Below are positions 37,470 through 46,737 of a stretch of DNA of 64,000 bases, piece by piece. A model generated the notes under the pieces. The model was not told where the DNA came from, did not search any database, and saw only the letters and a program-made list of their open reading frames with translations. Source of the DNA: Brooklawnia sp937867175 (GTDB taxonomy: Bacteria > Actinomycetota > Actinomycetes > Propionibacteriales > Propionibacteriaceae); contig DAISIR010000005.1 of the NCBI GenBank assembly GCA_036821905.1, positions 113,219-177,218 of the forward strand. The letters run 5' to 3'. The translations under genes and the position numbers were made by a program. Each line of letters starts with the position of its first letter. Position 1 is the first letter of the stretch.

Positions 37470-39026
37470 CTACTCGCCGTCGCCGTCGTGCTGGACCTTG
37501 ATTCGAATGATGTCGAGCTGCGCCTCGAGTTTGGCCAGCTCGGCACGAACCTCGGCCAGCTCGCTCGCCTGTGCGCGTTCCCGGGAAACGGCCTCCAGAT
37601 CTCGGCGTGCGGTCGCTTCAGCGAGTTCGTTCTGCAATCGGCTCAGCTCGGAGGCCGGTGCGAGGGAACCTTGGGCCTTGGCGATGGCCACCTGCTGCTC
37701 CAACCGCTTCTGCTCGGCGTAGCTTTCGGCGGTGGCGTTGATCCCCTGGAGTTCAAGTTCCTTGGCACGCTGATCGACCAAGCGATTGATGACCTCAAGG
37801 CGCCGCTTGGCTGCTGCGTCTTGCAGGTCGCCGACCGAGGTGCCGATCTTCGTGGCGGTCTCAAGCCCCGCGGCCACTTGATCGGGGACGCTGAGCAGTG
37901 CGTCCGCAATGGCACCGGCGGCACTCTTGTCGCCTTGGACGAGTTTCATCGGCGAGCCCAGCTCGTCGAAGGCCAGCTCGATCGCCGCCTCCCCGAAGAA
38001 CCTGCCGTCCAGCGGCAGCGAGTCGGTCTGGCTGAACCGATTGGCGACCATCACGTCCATGGTCTTCTCCAGCACCGGTTCCCCGGCGTCGTCCTGCCGC
38101 CAGACCCACAGCCGTGCCGGATACGGCACCCGCCAATAGACCCGCTCGGGAACCGGGTCATCCATGGCAACCCCGGTGGGGTTCGGACGCCAGCCCTGGC
38201 GCGCCACGCCGGGCCCAACCTCCACCCAGATCCGCGACTGCGTCCACAGTTGGTTCCAGACGTCCTTCTGGTCGTGTTGGGTTTTCGGGTCTGTCGTCGG
38301 TTGGCTCGACATCGGATCGGTGTGCTCGGGCAGTTCGTCCAGTTCCAGCGCGTAGGTAATCCGCTGGGGGAAGTGGGTGATCGCCGACTCGCTCCAGGCG
38401 GTGAACATCGCCTCCACCTTCGCGATCTCCTTCAAGGCCACGCCGCGGACGTCCTCGAGTTGCCGGATACGAGTGAGCTTGCGGGCGGTAGCGGCCGGTT
38501 CGATGCTCGCCTCCACCAGTTCCTTGCGCAGCCCCGCCAGCCTCTCGGTGGCGGCGCCGGCGATGTCTGCGTAGGTCTTCCGGTGGTCAACCGCGTTCGG
38601 GTTGGCCGCCTCCCACGCAGCCCGCACGGCGGCGGGATCGGGTGGCCCCTTCGGCGCTTCTGCCTGCTCCTTGCGCTGGTCATCCAAACCAAACAGCCGG
38701 ATGGCGGCGGAGCTCCGGATCGCAGTGGCCGCGATCGTGGTGATGATCTTGACTCCGGCCCCGACGATCTTCGACCCGACACCCACCGACTTGTAGCTGA
38801 CCGACGAGACTCGCCGGTCACTGGTCCAGGTGATCGTCACATCGTTGTCGCCGCGGCGGGGCGGATTCAGGTTCCGGACGCCGTGGCTGGAGTCGCCACG
38901 GACGCTCTGTCCGACTGTGGTCACCACGTCGCAGTACTCCCGCACATCACCCAGACGGGCATCGCGCATGAAGTCCACGCTGGTGTCGATGATGGAGACG
39001 CTCTCCGCGAGCAGGTAACCGAACAT
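37470..39026 (-). CDS. Unrecognised 518-residue protein with C-terminal coiled coil
   Basis: No family is recognised. The N-terminal about 90 residues look beta-rich; a small hydrophobic helix (KIVGAGVKIITTIAATAI) is near residue 90. A charged helical stretch lies at about 140-225, then a segment rich in Trp (VWNQLWTQSRIWVEVG, RLWVWRQ) at about 265-330. Finally a long Glu/Ala/Arg coiled coil spans about 400-510 and ends HDGDGE. No signal peptide. GGAGG lies 4 nt before the ATG at 39024-39026. A scaffold or surface-layer-adjacent role cannot be decided. Confidence 0.7.
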   Translation of the reverse strand: MFGYLLAESVSIIDTSVDFMRDARLGDVREYCDVVTTVGQSVRGDSSHGVRNLNPPRRGDNDVTITWTSDRRVSSVSYKSVGVGSKIVGAGVKIITTIAATAIRSSAAIRLFGLDDQRKEQAEAPKGPPDPAAVRAAWEAANPNAVDHRKTYADIAGAATERLAGLRKELVEASIEPAATARKLTRIRQLEDVRGVALKEIAKVEAMFTAWSESAITHFPQRITYALELDELPEHTDPMSSQPTTDPKTQHDQKDVWNQLWTQSRIWVEVGPGVARQGWRPNPTGVAMDDPVPERVYWRVPYPARLWVWRQDDAGEPVLEKTMDVMVANRFSQTDSLPLDGRFFGEAAIELAFDELGSPMKLVQGDKSAAGAIADALLSVPDQVAAGLETATKIGTSVGDLQDAAAKRRLEVINRLVDQRAKELELQGINATAESYAEQKRLEQQVAIAKAQGSLAPASELSRLQNELAEATARRDLEAVSRERAQASELAEVRAELAKLEAQLDIIRIKVQHDGDGE

Positions 39027-39180
39027 GATCCCTCCAGCCGAGCATTGCGGTTGAAACACCGTGTGGCAGCAGAGTACTGCGCGGTTCCAGGGGTTCTGGT
39101 GCACCTAATCAGAGTCGATGGATCTGCGGTTCATGACGTAGCGGTCGAACAGGTAGGCGATAGCCCAAGCGCTCCGAAAT

Positions 39181-39260
39181 TCCCTGATCTGGGTGTAGCC
39201 ACGGGCTCTGTAACCGGTTTCCAGGAGGTTTTCGGCCCGTGGCTGCACGCTGCTCAGGGA
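39181..39260 (-). repeat. 80-nt hairpin repeat, copy in tandem unit 1
   Basis: Nested stems: outer TCCCTGA/TCAGGGA and inner AGCCACGGGC/GCCCGTGGCT (10 bp perfect) around a 28-nt loop. A second copy is at 39493-39572 and a diverged one at 23247-23326. Confidence 0.75.
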
Positions 39261-39492
39261 TACCGGGGTCCGACCTTGATCGCCCCAGCAGCCGGCAATG
39301 ACCCCGAGCAACAGGACCCCTGCATTCACGATCGCATCGAGTTGAGCCGCAGAGCGCCGCACGACGCGGCCGAGCCGGCTGAGGCGTCCTCAAACGCGTT
39401 GGCCAAACCCTCAGTGCGAATCGGCCACCTTACGCCCACGGTTCATGATGTGGCGGTCCAGCAGGTAGGCGATAGCCCAAGCGCTCCGAAAT

Positions 39493-39572
39493 TCCCTGAT
39501 CTGGGTGTAGCCACGGGCTCTGTAACCGGTTTCCAGGAGGTTTTCGGCCCGTGGCTGCACGCTGCTCAGGGA
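39493..39572 (-). repeat. 80-nt hairpin repeat, copy in tandem unit 2
   Basis: Identical in the stems to the copy 312 bp to the left. It lies about 150 bp after the ClC stop, so it could also act in 3' end formation. Confidence 0.75.
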
Positions 39573-39722
39573 TACCGGGGTCCGACCTTGATCGCCCCAG
39601 CAGCCGGCAATGACCCCGAGCAACAGGACCCCTGCATTCACGATCGCATCGAGTTGAGCCGCAGAGCGCCGCACGACGCGGCCGAGCCGGCTGAGGCGTC
39701 CTCAAACGCGTTGGCCAAACCC

Positions 39723-41066
39723 TCAGTGCGAATCGGCCACCTTGCGCCCACGGTTCATGACGTAGCGGTCGAGCAGGTAGGCCGCAGCCACCCCCGACGC
39801 CGTTGCGAAGCCCACCGCCGCCACACAGGTCAGCCGTGCGGGCATCGGCCCCCCGACAGTGAGAACCATCGCGATCGCGGTCAGCGGAAGGCGGTAGCCG
39901 CCGGCGATGCTGCCTGCCGAACCGGCCGCAGCCGCCAGATCACTGGACACCCCGAGCACGGGGGCGAGCGCCCGACCGGCCAGATCCCCGATCGACAGCA
40001 GCGGCACGAACAGCCCACCGCAGCCACCGGCCATCACGGCGGCCGTGGTGGCGGCGGCTCGCAGCGCCACCACCGCCAGCAGCGTCCAAGCCGACACCTT
40101 GGCGGTCTCGGCCCAGCTCACCGCGCTGGCACCCGGGCCGATCGCGGCAGCAGGTGTGGCCAACAGACCGATCACAAGGACGCAGACCAGCAGCACCACC
40201 CCGCCGGTGAGGAACTTGACCACCGGATCAGCCGACCAGCTGCGCGCCTTGTAGATCGTCGATCCGGTCACCGAGCCGAAGGCGCCCGACAGGGCACCCA
40301 CCAGCGCGGCAGTCGCCAAGGCCCGCAACAGGCCCCCCGGGACGATGGCCGGGACGATCAGGCGGATCAGGTTCAGGTTGAACACGACGTTGACGCCCCA
40401 CCCGACAAGCGCCCCAGTGCTCGCCGCCAGCACCCTGGCCAAGGTAAGCGGTGCACGGCTTCGACGACCCAACTCCAACATGAACGCCAGCCCCACCAAT
40501 GGCAGGCCCATCAACGCAGCAACCCCGGCAGCACCTCCGGCAACCCCGGCGCTACGCGCCAGGCCACGCCAGCGTCCGCCGAACCTTTCCAGCGCTGAGC
40601 CTGCTGCCACGCCGAGGTGTGCCGCGGGAGATTCCGTGCCCATCGGTGCTCCGAGCCCGACCGTGGCGAAGATCGCGGCGGCGCGGATCGGAGCCAGCCG
40701 CCACGGGAAGTTCTCCTCGCTGCCAGCATTGTTGACCACATCTGCGGTGAGGTCGGCCCGCACCGCGCTGGCCGGGAACGCCAGCCAGGCCGAGAACCTG
40801 CGCGGCGGTGCCGCGTCGTTGGCTATGTGCTGAACCGCCTGCCCATGCGCAATCAGGTTGAGCACCAGCACCGCGACCGCAATGCCGGCGAACGGGGCGG
40901 CCACCATGACCCAGGCGTCCTGACGCATGACCCAGGCGAGAGTCTGTTTGATCAGCGTTGTCACCGACACGACGAAGGCGGACGCCAGCACTCCGCCCAG
41001 AAGCCCACCCGCCACGCCCTGCGCGGCTTCGCGAGCTGTTCCTGCCACCCACCTGCCATCGGGCAC
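39723..41066 (-). CDS. ClC-family chloride channel/antiporter
   Basis: A 447-residue ClC protein with about 10-12 membrane helices. Visible are GAPMGTESPAAHLG (the GREGP-like selectivity segment with the gating-glutamate position in GTESP) and GGCGGLFVPLLSIGDLAGR (the GxFxP segment). It lacks C-terminal CBS domains. The gene starts with GTG at 41064-41066. Its 3' end is duplicated downstream in tandem units. Confidence 0.88.
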   Translation of the reverse strand: MPDGRWVAGTAREAAQGVAGGLLGGVLASAFVVSVTTLIKQTLAWVMRQDAWVMVAAPFAGIAVAVLVLNLIAHGQAVQHIANDAAPPRRFSAWLAFPASAVRADLTADVVNNAGSEENFPWRLAPIRAAAIFATVGLGAPMGTESPAAHLGVAAGSALERFGGRWRGLARSAGVAGGAAGVAALMGLPLVGLAFMLELGRRSRAPLTLARVLAASTGALVGWGVNVVFNLNLIRLIVPAIVPGGLLRALATAALVGALSGAFGSVTGSTIYKARSWSADPVVKFLTGGVVLLVCVLVIGLLATPAAAIGPGASAVSWAETAKVSAWTLLAVVALRAAATTAAVMAGGCGGLFVPLLSIGDLAGRALAPVLGVSSDLAAAAGSAGSIAGGYRLPLTAIAMVLTVGGPMPARLTCVAAVGFATASGVAAAYLLDRYVMNRGRKVADSH

Positions 41067-41161
41067 TCGCCGTCACCGACCTCTCGCAACCTCGCGACCG
41101 CCGTCTCCCGGCAGACCTAAACTCTGCCACGCCGGAGCGCGTCCGGTTGGCATGGCGAGTT

Positions 41162-42856
41162 CTACCGTGGCTCTCTCGGCTGCTGCGGTTGGTAGAGGCC
41201 CGTGCGTCGCAGCAGGAAGGTCGCATCGTCGCGAGATGATACGTCGAGCTTGCGGTACAGCGAGCTGACCTGGGACTTCACGGTGTTGATGGAAACATGC
41301 AGTTCGCCGGCGATCTCGCGCAGCGACAGGTCGGTGACGAGCCACCCAGCGAGAACAGCCTCGCGCTGGGTCAGCCGGGGCGGCTCGAAGCTCAGATCTG
41401 GACGAGTCGGGTACTCGTAGTCCTGCGGAAGAGCCGCAGTGACCTGGGCGGCAAAGATCGGCTCGTTAACCGCCATCCGGTCGAACAACACTTGGAGTGC
41501 GGCGACCGGCAGCCCCAAGGTGGCGGACAGCAGTCCACTCTCGTAGGCCAGGTGGCTGCCGTTCGAGTATTCCGCATCTGCTGAGCCGGACTGGCCGAGC
41601 GCCTCATATGCCAGCGCCCGGCGCAGGAGAACCGACACCAACGTGACGACGTTGTGGTCGCGATGACCCCTTGCACAGACCTCGGTGGAATCGATCACCT
41701 TGCGAAACTCGCCGAGTTGCAGGTACGCGGTCGCCCGCAGCAGTTCGAAGCAGACTGAGTGCTCCGGCGGTGAGGTCCGGCCATCCAGGACGGTCAACGC
41801 CGCACCGGGTTCACCCAGGTGCACACATCCGAGCGACTCCAACGCGGCGGCCACGTCGCGCAAGTGGGGCGGGCACAGCCGGGCATCGGCGCCCTGCGCC
41901 ATCAGACGAGTGTTGGCCACCAACTGCCGAAAGTCCTTCCGGACCGTCTGCAGGATCGCCTGGCAGTATCGCGTGACGGAGCGATACACGACGTCGTGCT
42001 TGCAGACACGATCAAGGATCGCGCAGGTCTGCTCGATGCCATCGGCGTCCGCTTGACGCGCGCGAATCAGGACGTCGCCGAGTAGCAGGGGCCCTGCCGC
42101 CTGCTGGGTCGTCCACTCCCGGGTCGCCCCGAGTTGCCTCGCCGCATTGGCGAACTCGATAGCGAGGTTGATGTCACCGTTCATCGCCAGCGCGGCGGTG
42201 AGCACCCCCAATGCGCGGAACAGGCATCCGTCATCGGCAGCCTCGATCGCATAGTCGCGAGCGAAGCGGGCGCAGGCGACGCTGTCGCGGAGTCTGCCGT
42301 TGAACAGGTAGGTCTCCGCCAGCACCGAGTAGCAGGCGGAATTGGTGCAAGGCGGCGCCGTCCCTGCGACGCGGTGGAGCGCCAGCATGCCCTCCCGGTC
42401 TGCGAGGTCGGCGGCCTCTTTGGCCCGCCCAGAATAGAGCATCGACCAGATCAGTGCGGTCGTGTACCCCGTGGCGGCTTCCGTTGACATCGACCCCGCC
42501 ACCCGCGGGCGGGCACCCAGGACGGTGTCGAGTGCCGACCGTGGCGCGGGCGGCTGATCGGGCAGCCGGGAGAGCAGGATTACACCGATGGCCTGGAACA
42601 GCTCGCCGCCCCCAGGGCGTGCAGAGGTGCCGGACACCGTTGATCGACCCACAGGACCACCATAGCCAGCAGTCCCGGGGATCACCAATCCCGGCCGACC
42701 GTGCCAATCTGCTGGTTCGTCAGGATCTTCGACGCTGGCGTCGCTGCGCGAATGCTCCCGACGGAGTCGAAGATGATCTGTGATCTGCGTGATCACCGCG
42801 CCTGGATCTGCGCCGGCCAGGCCCGCGTCCGCCACCGAATCGAGCCCGGCGTCCAC
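41162..42856 (-). CDS. LuxR-type regulator with TPR-like body, linked to the pilus operon
   Basis: A 564-residue regulator. The central 400 residues are helical repeats like the MalT/LAL sensor domain (for example CYSVLAETYLFNGRLRDSV), and the C-terminal LuxR HTH is at about 490-550 (LTQREAVLAGWLVTDLSLREIA, VSINTVKSQVSSLYRKL in parts). No N-terminal Walker A is seen, so it is a short LAL relative. GTG start behind a G-rich ribosome site, 24 bp after the second sortase gene; control of the pili is inferred. Confidence 0.8.
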   Translation of the reverse strand: MDAGLDSVADAGLAGADPGAVITQITDHLRLRREHSRSDASVEDPDEPADWHGRPGLVIPGTAGYGGPVGRSTVSGTSARPGGGELFQAIGVILLSRLPDQPPAPRSALDTVLGARPRVAGSMSTEAATGYTTALIWSMLYSGRAKEAADLADREGMLALHRVAGTAPPCTNSACYSVLAETYLFNGRLRDSVACARFARDYAIEAADDGCLFRALGVLTAALAMNGDINLAIEFANAARQLGATREWTTQQAAGPLLLGDVLIRARQADADGIEQTCAILDRVCKHDVVYRSVTRYCQAILQTVRKDFRQLVANTRLMAQGADARLCPPHLRDVAAALESLGCVHLGEPGAALTVLDGRTSPPEHSVCFELLRATAYLQLGEFRKVIDSTEVCARGHRDHNVVTLVSVLLRRALAYEALGQSGSADAEYSNGSHLAYESGLLSATLGLPVAALQVLFDRMAVNEPIFAAQVTAALPQDYEYPTRPDLSFEPPRLTQREAVLAGWLVTDLSLREIAGELHVSINTVKSQVSSLYRKLDVSSRDDATFLLRRTGLYQPQQPREPR

Positions 42857-42880
42857 CTCATTTCCCCCCTTCGTCGGTGC

Positions 42881-43864
42881 TCACGGCATGCTTCCTTGTG
42901 GCAGTCCATCTGCCGGACGCGAATGCCGCGGCGCAGACAGGGAGGGGTTGCGCCGACTGCGGGTTTCGCGCACCACGATCACGATGATCAATACCAAGGC
43001 GACCAGGGCGCCTCCGAGGAGGCCGATCATCCAGGGCTCGAGGTCGAACAGCGAGGTGACCGGTGAGGTGTCGGCTGGGGCAGTCGCCGGGTCGTAGGGC
43101 ACCCGGTGTCCAGTCACAAGCAGCCGGTGGGTGTTCACGGCGTAGGGGGTGCAGGTGAACAACGTGAGCAAATCGGAGCCCTCGACGACTTGAAGATCGT
43201 CGATCTCGGTGGGCAGGACGATCTTGATGCTGTCGACCTGGTAGGCCAAGGTCTCGCCAGCCACGTCGACGTACATCAACTCGCCCTCCTTGACCTTCGC
43301 CAAGTGATCGAACAGCGTCGCGTTCGACATGCCGGTGTGGCTGGTTAGCACCGCGTGGGTGCCGGTGCCGCCGACCGGGACCGACGTGCCGTAGAGGTGG
43401 CCGGCGCCCTTGGCGATCACGTCGTCGCTGGTGCCGTGGTAGACGGGCAGGTCGATGCTGGCGGTGGGCACCCGCACGCGGGCCATCGCCTCGAACGACC
43501 CGAGGGTGTCCCGGTACTGCTGGTAGGCCTCGGACGTCGGGACCGAGGACACCCCCGATAGGTACGGGTCCAGGATGGGCACGCCACTGAGCGTCTCGTT
43601 GTAGGCGTGGGCGCGCTCACGGTCGGCGGCCAACGCGTCCGGGGGCGCCGCCTGCACCTGGTTGTTGTACTGGGCTGCGAACTCGCGCTGCTTGATGTTG
43701 TTGTACTGGGTGGCCAAGACCGGGTACAGCAGCACCAGCATCCCCGCGAGCACCAGCAGCAGGGGCACTAACCTGCGCAGCACCCGAAAGTTACGGGGAC
43801 GTTCAGTTCCGCGCTTCGGCGCAGAGTCGGGCTCTCTAACTGGGGCTGTGGTGGCAGTACTCAT
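42881..43864 (-). CDS. srtC: Class C (pilus) sortase 2
   Basis: A 327-residue membrane transpeptidase. N-terminal membrane segment (about 35-55), lid motif ILDPYLSG, catalytic His in TSHTGMSN, Cys in LFTCTPYAVNTHRLLVTG with the following Arg, and a C-terminal membrane helix. The ATG at 43862-43864 overlaps the first sortase stop. With the pilin it should polymerise pilus shafts. Confidence 0.92.
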   Translation of the reverse strand: MSTATTAPVREPDSAPKRGTERPRNFRVLRRLVPLLLVLAGMLVLLYPVLATQYNNIKQREFAAQYNNQVQAAPPDALAADRERAHAYNETLSGVPILDPYLSGVSSVPTSEAYQQYRDTLGSFEAMARVRVPTASIDLPVYHGTSDDVIAKGAGHLYGTSVPVGGTGTHAVLTSHTGMSNATLFDHLAKVKEGELMYVDVAGETLAYQVDSIKIVLPTEIDDLQVVEGSDLLTLFTCTPYAVNTHRLLVTGHRVPYDPATAPADTSPVTSLFDLEPWMIGLLGGALVALVLIIVIVVRETRSRRNPSLSAPRHSRPADGLPQGSMP

Positions 43865-44808
43865 GCCTGGGCGTCCTCTCGTGGGGTACTTCTCGGTTGG
43901 GACGGCTCGTTGCGGGCAGCGCCGACAGAACGGACGGCGCGCGCGTCGGAAACCAGCCACGTGATGGTCATGACGAGCAGCAACACCAGGGCCCCGGCGG
44001 CGATGGCGAGCCTGGGACCCATCCACTGTTGGACGCTGAGGGGCACCCCGGCCGGAATCTGGGCCGCCACTTGGCTATCGGTGCCGGGCGCGGTGTCGCC
44101 GACCACGTCGGGCTCACGAACCCCGCGTACAAGCAATCGCTCACCGCTGTTCCCGACTATGCAGGTAACCAGGGTGACCAGGTCGGCACCATCAACTGGC
44201 CGTATCCGGGACAGGTCGTTCATCGAAACCACCGAGATCTGATCGACGCGGTAGGTCAGCGTCCGTCCGAGGGTGTCGACATAGAAGAGCGTCCCTTCGG
44301 CCACCTCGTTCAGCCGGTTGAAGTAGGTGCGCTCGGTAGAACCGGTGTGTCCGGCGATCACGGCATGGGTGCCGGGGCCACCGATGGGCAACGACGTTCC
44401 GTACATGTGACCGGCACCCAGCCCGAGCGAGCGTTGAGTGGCGTCGTGGAAGATGGGGAGGTCTATCTCGACCGATGGCACACGGATGCGGCCGAGTGGC
44501 CCGAAGCCGGCCATCTCGCCCACGTAGGCATCGTGTTCGGGCGACGTTGCCTCCTGCTCGTCGCTCCAGGGGTCGCCGAGTGCGCTGATCGTGAGAGCCT
44601 CGTTGTACTGTTCGGCAGCCTGCTGCTGAGACTCCAGGATTCCCGCGGGAGCTGCGCTGATGCGTTGGGCGTACTCGTCTACGACCACAGAGCCCCGCCA
44701 GTCGTTGTAGAGGTTCTCGACCACGGGGTAGACGGACAGGACAGCACCCAGGAAGATCAGCGTGGCCGCGATGAGGCGCTGCCGACACCGGGGCTGACGG
44801 TTCTTCAC
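43861..44808 (-). CDS. srtC: Class C (pilus) sortase 1
   Basis: A 315-residue sortase. N-terminal membrane segment, lid motif ALGDPWSD (about residue 78), catalytic His in IAGHTGST, Cys in LVTCIVGNSGERLLVRG with Arg, and a C-terminal membrane helix. The Cys loop is unusual (TCIVGNSGE instead of TCTPYGVNTH). GTG start at 44806-44808. It lies behind a strong hairpin and before the second sortase. Confidence 0.9.
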   Translation of the reverse strand: MKNRQPRCRQRLIAATLIFLGAVLSVYPVVENLYNDWRGSVVVDEYAQRISAAPAGILESQQQAAEQYNEALTISALGDPWSDEQEATSPEHDAYVGEMAGFGPLGRIRVPSVEIDLPIFHDATQRSLGLGAGHMYGTSLPIGGPGTHAVIAGHTGSTERTYFNRLNEVAEGTLFYVDTLGRTLTYRVDQISVVSMNDLSRIRPVDGADLVTLVTCIVGNSGERLLVRGVREPDVVGDTAPGTDSQVAAQIPAGVPLSVQQWMGPRLAIAAGALVLLLVMTITWLVSDARAVRSVGAARNEPSQPRSTPREDAQA

Positions 44809-44855
44809 CTGCGCACTTCTCCCCTTGGTCGGATGCGGTTCTTGGGGGGACGCCA

Positions 44856-44889
44856 GTTGGTGGCGGGGGGATGAGCCCCCGCCACCAAC
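44856..44889 (-). promoter_or_regulatory. Strong intercistronic hairpin between pilin and sortase genes
   Basis: Perfect 13-bp stem GTTGGTGGCGGGG/CCCCGCCACCAAC with an 8-nt loop, 35 nt after the pilin stop. No T-run follows, so attenuation or protection of the pilin mRNA 3' end is more likely than full termination. Confidence 0.8.
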
Positions 44890-44923
44890 GGCTAATGAGG
44901 AGTCAACGTCGCAAGACGTAGGC

Positions 44924-46660
44924 TCAGGCCTCCCGGCGCTTCCGCGAAGCGGCGGCGTAGTAGACGGCGCCTCCACCGATGAGGACCAGACCACCGATGC
45001 TCAGTGCCGCGATACCCTCGCCACCGGTGAGGGGCAGTTGGTTCCCGAGGTTGGTCTTCTCGTTGGTGATCTCGACGGTAGCCGTGCGGGTGAGCGTCGT
45101 CGTGCCGGTCAGGTAGTCGATCGTCGCCGTGAACGGCTCAGCATTCAGGTTGTAGCCGTTCGGGGCCTTGGTCTCGACCACGCAGTACTGAATCCAGCCG
45201 TTCGTGTCCGAAGCGGCGGTCAGCGCGGCATTGTCGGCCCAGTTGGACGCGCGCAGCGGAGCGAAGGTCACGGTGTTGCCCTCGGTGATCGCCTTGGTCA
45301 TCAGCGCGGTGTTAGGTGATGACACGTCATCAGTGGTGCACGCGGTGGTCGGGGTCGGGTCGACGTAAACCGCGAACTCGGCGCCCACTGCGGTGTCGCC
45401 GGCAACGCCACCGGTCAGCTTCTTGTCAATCGTGATGTTGCCGAAGTAGGTCTTGACCTCGTTCGACGGAATCGTCGGCGGTTCGGTCGGCGGGTAGACC
45501 GGAACCTCCGGATCCGGTTCGGTCGGCGGGGTAGTCGGCGGGTTCGTGGGGTCGCCGCCATTGTTGAAGTACCAGTCGCTACTCGGAATGAACGAACCGG
45601 TGTTGGGAACCACGCCAGCCTCCGGCACCGAGCTGACGGTGCCGGCGATCACGGTCTGCACCTGGGCGGTGTTGTCGGCCTTCTTGGCGTTCTGCAGCTT
45701 CACCAGGCCAGCTTCGGTGAAGACAATCTTCACCTGGCTGCCATCTGTGGTGTCGTCGGCGTCCAACCAGTAGTAGTAGTCCACCGGTGCGGCGCCCACC
45801 CCGGTGCCCGCGTTGTAACCGTTGAGTGCGGTGGTGGTTGTACCCACGATGGACAGCGAAACGCCGGTGGCGTCGAGGTACTGGTTGTTGTCGGCGATGT
45901 AGTAGTAGCCGAGCTCCTCAACCGACGAGATCGTCGACTTGAGTGTGTACTCAATCGCCTTGCCGACGGTGACGGTCGTGTCGTCGTCAACGGTCTTGAC
46001 CATCGAGTCGGACTGGTTCTTCGGGTAGACCCGAACGTCGTACATCCACGAGTTCAGAGTGGTCGGGTTCGTCATCGGCAACGTCACCCAGAACGGCGAG
46101 GACGGCGTGATGGTCGACTTGTCCACTTCCGCGCCCGTGGCGACGTTAGTGACGGTGACGGACGTGCCCAGGTTCTCCTTGACGAAGTACAGGCCGATAC
46201 CGTCCTCCGCAGTGTAGGTTGCGGTACCCGTGGCGTCCGTGGTGATGGTAGCGACCTTGGTCAACTGGTAGGTCTGGTTTCCGATGACGACCTGGGTCAA
46301 ATCGGCGTTCGGCTGCACCCCTTCGGCAGCTGCGGCGGTGTCCCAGCCCACGTTCGTCGTGAGGTCAACGCCGGCGACCTTGTAGACGTCGAAGTCGACG
46401 CCCTGCAGCTTCGGCGTGGTCACGGTCTGGGCGGTGCCGTTGTTCGGCTGGCCGGTGGTGGCGCCGAGGTGCTTCTCGATGTTGAGCTGGACGGTGGCGT
46501 CCGGGTTGACCAGCGACGGATTGTCAGCCTCTTGGCTGACCCCGCCGACCTTGGTCTGGTCACCGGGGTCGGCAAACGCGGCGGGGGCCCCGAATGCCAT
46601 GGTTGATATTGCCAGGCCGGATACAACGGCCGCCGCAAGGCGGAACGGCTTGCGAGTCAT
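44924..46660 (-). CDS. Major shaft pilin (SpaA/FimA type) with LPXTG anchor
   Basis: A 578-residue secreted protein: signal peptide (1-31, cleavage near AFADPG), pilin motif WMYDVRVYPKN with the linking lysine (about residue 215), Cna-B-like domains (GADFAVYVD-type starts), a Pro/Glu-rich linker (about 380-410), E box YCVVETKAPNGY (about 515), LPLTG sorting signal, hydrophobic helix and basic tail RKRREA. GGAGG lies 7 nt before the ATG. The two sortases follow. Confidence 0.95.
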   Translation of the reverse strand: MTRKPFRLAAAVVSGLAISTMAFGAPAAFADPGDQTKVGGVSQEADNPSLVNPDATVQLNIEKHLGATTGQPNNGTAQTVTTPKLQGVDFDVYKVAGVDLTTNVGWDTAAAAEGVQPNADLTQVVIGNQTYQLTKVATITTDATGTATYTAEDGIGLYFVKENLGTSVTVTNVATGAEVDKSTITPSSPFWVTLPMTNPTTLNSWMYDVRVYPKNQSDSMVKTVDDDTTVTVGKAIEYTLKSTISSVEELGYYYIADNNQYLDATGVSLSIVGTTTTALNGYNAGTGVGAAPVDYYYWLDADDTTDGSQVKIVFTEAGLVKLQNAKKADNTAQVQTVIAGTVSSVPEAGVVPNTGSFIPSSDWYFNNGGDPTNPPTTPPTEPDPEVPVYPPTEPPTIPSNEVKTYFGNITIDKKLTGGVAGDTAVGAEFAVYVDPTPTTACTTDDVSSPNTALMTKAITEGNTVTFAPLRASNWADNAALTAASDTNGWIQYCVVETKAPNGYNLNAEPFTATIDYLTGTTTLTRTATVEITNEKTNLGNQLPLTGGEGIAALSIGGLVLIGGGAVYYAAASRKRREA

Positions 46661-46737
46661 TCTGTCACTCCTCCAATGAGCGCGATGAGTAGTTGGTGCG
46701 GTCAGGGAGATCGCAACTGCGAGCCCCGTCTTGCCGG

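Larger units (their letters stand above)
39027..39722. repeat. Two tandem 312-bp units containing the duplicated 3' end of the ClC gene
   Basis: Sequence at about 39128-39439 recurs nearly unchanged at 39440-39751 (offset 312). Each unit carries a copy of the last codons of the ClC gene (DRYVMNR-type ending) plus about 250 bp downstream. The copy nearest the gene is the true 3' end; the next is close to it, and the furthest has drifted. No independent gene is credible in the units. Confidence 0.88.

Noticed and set aside
39109..39705. Short minus-strand frames of about 90 codons in the tandem units
   Set aside because: They come from the duplicated DNA, differ mainly by the vestigial ClC ending, and lack a ribosome site.
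39128..39751. Possible CRISPR array
   Set aside because: Only two 312-bp units with no spacers; the units include the duplicated end of a gene.
37488..40598. 1036-codon open frame on the + strand across the coiled-coil gene, tandem repeats and ClC gene
   Set aside because: Runs antisense through two good genes and a 312-bp duplication, and has no recognisable domain.
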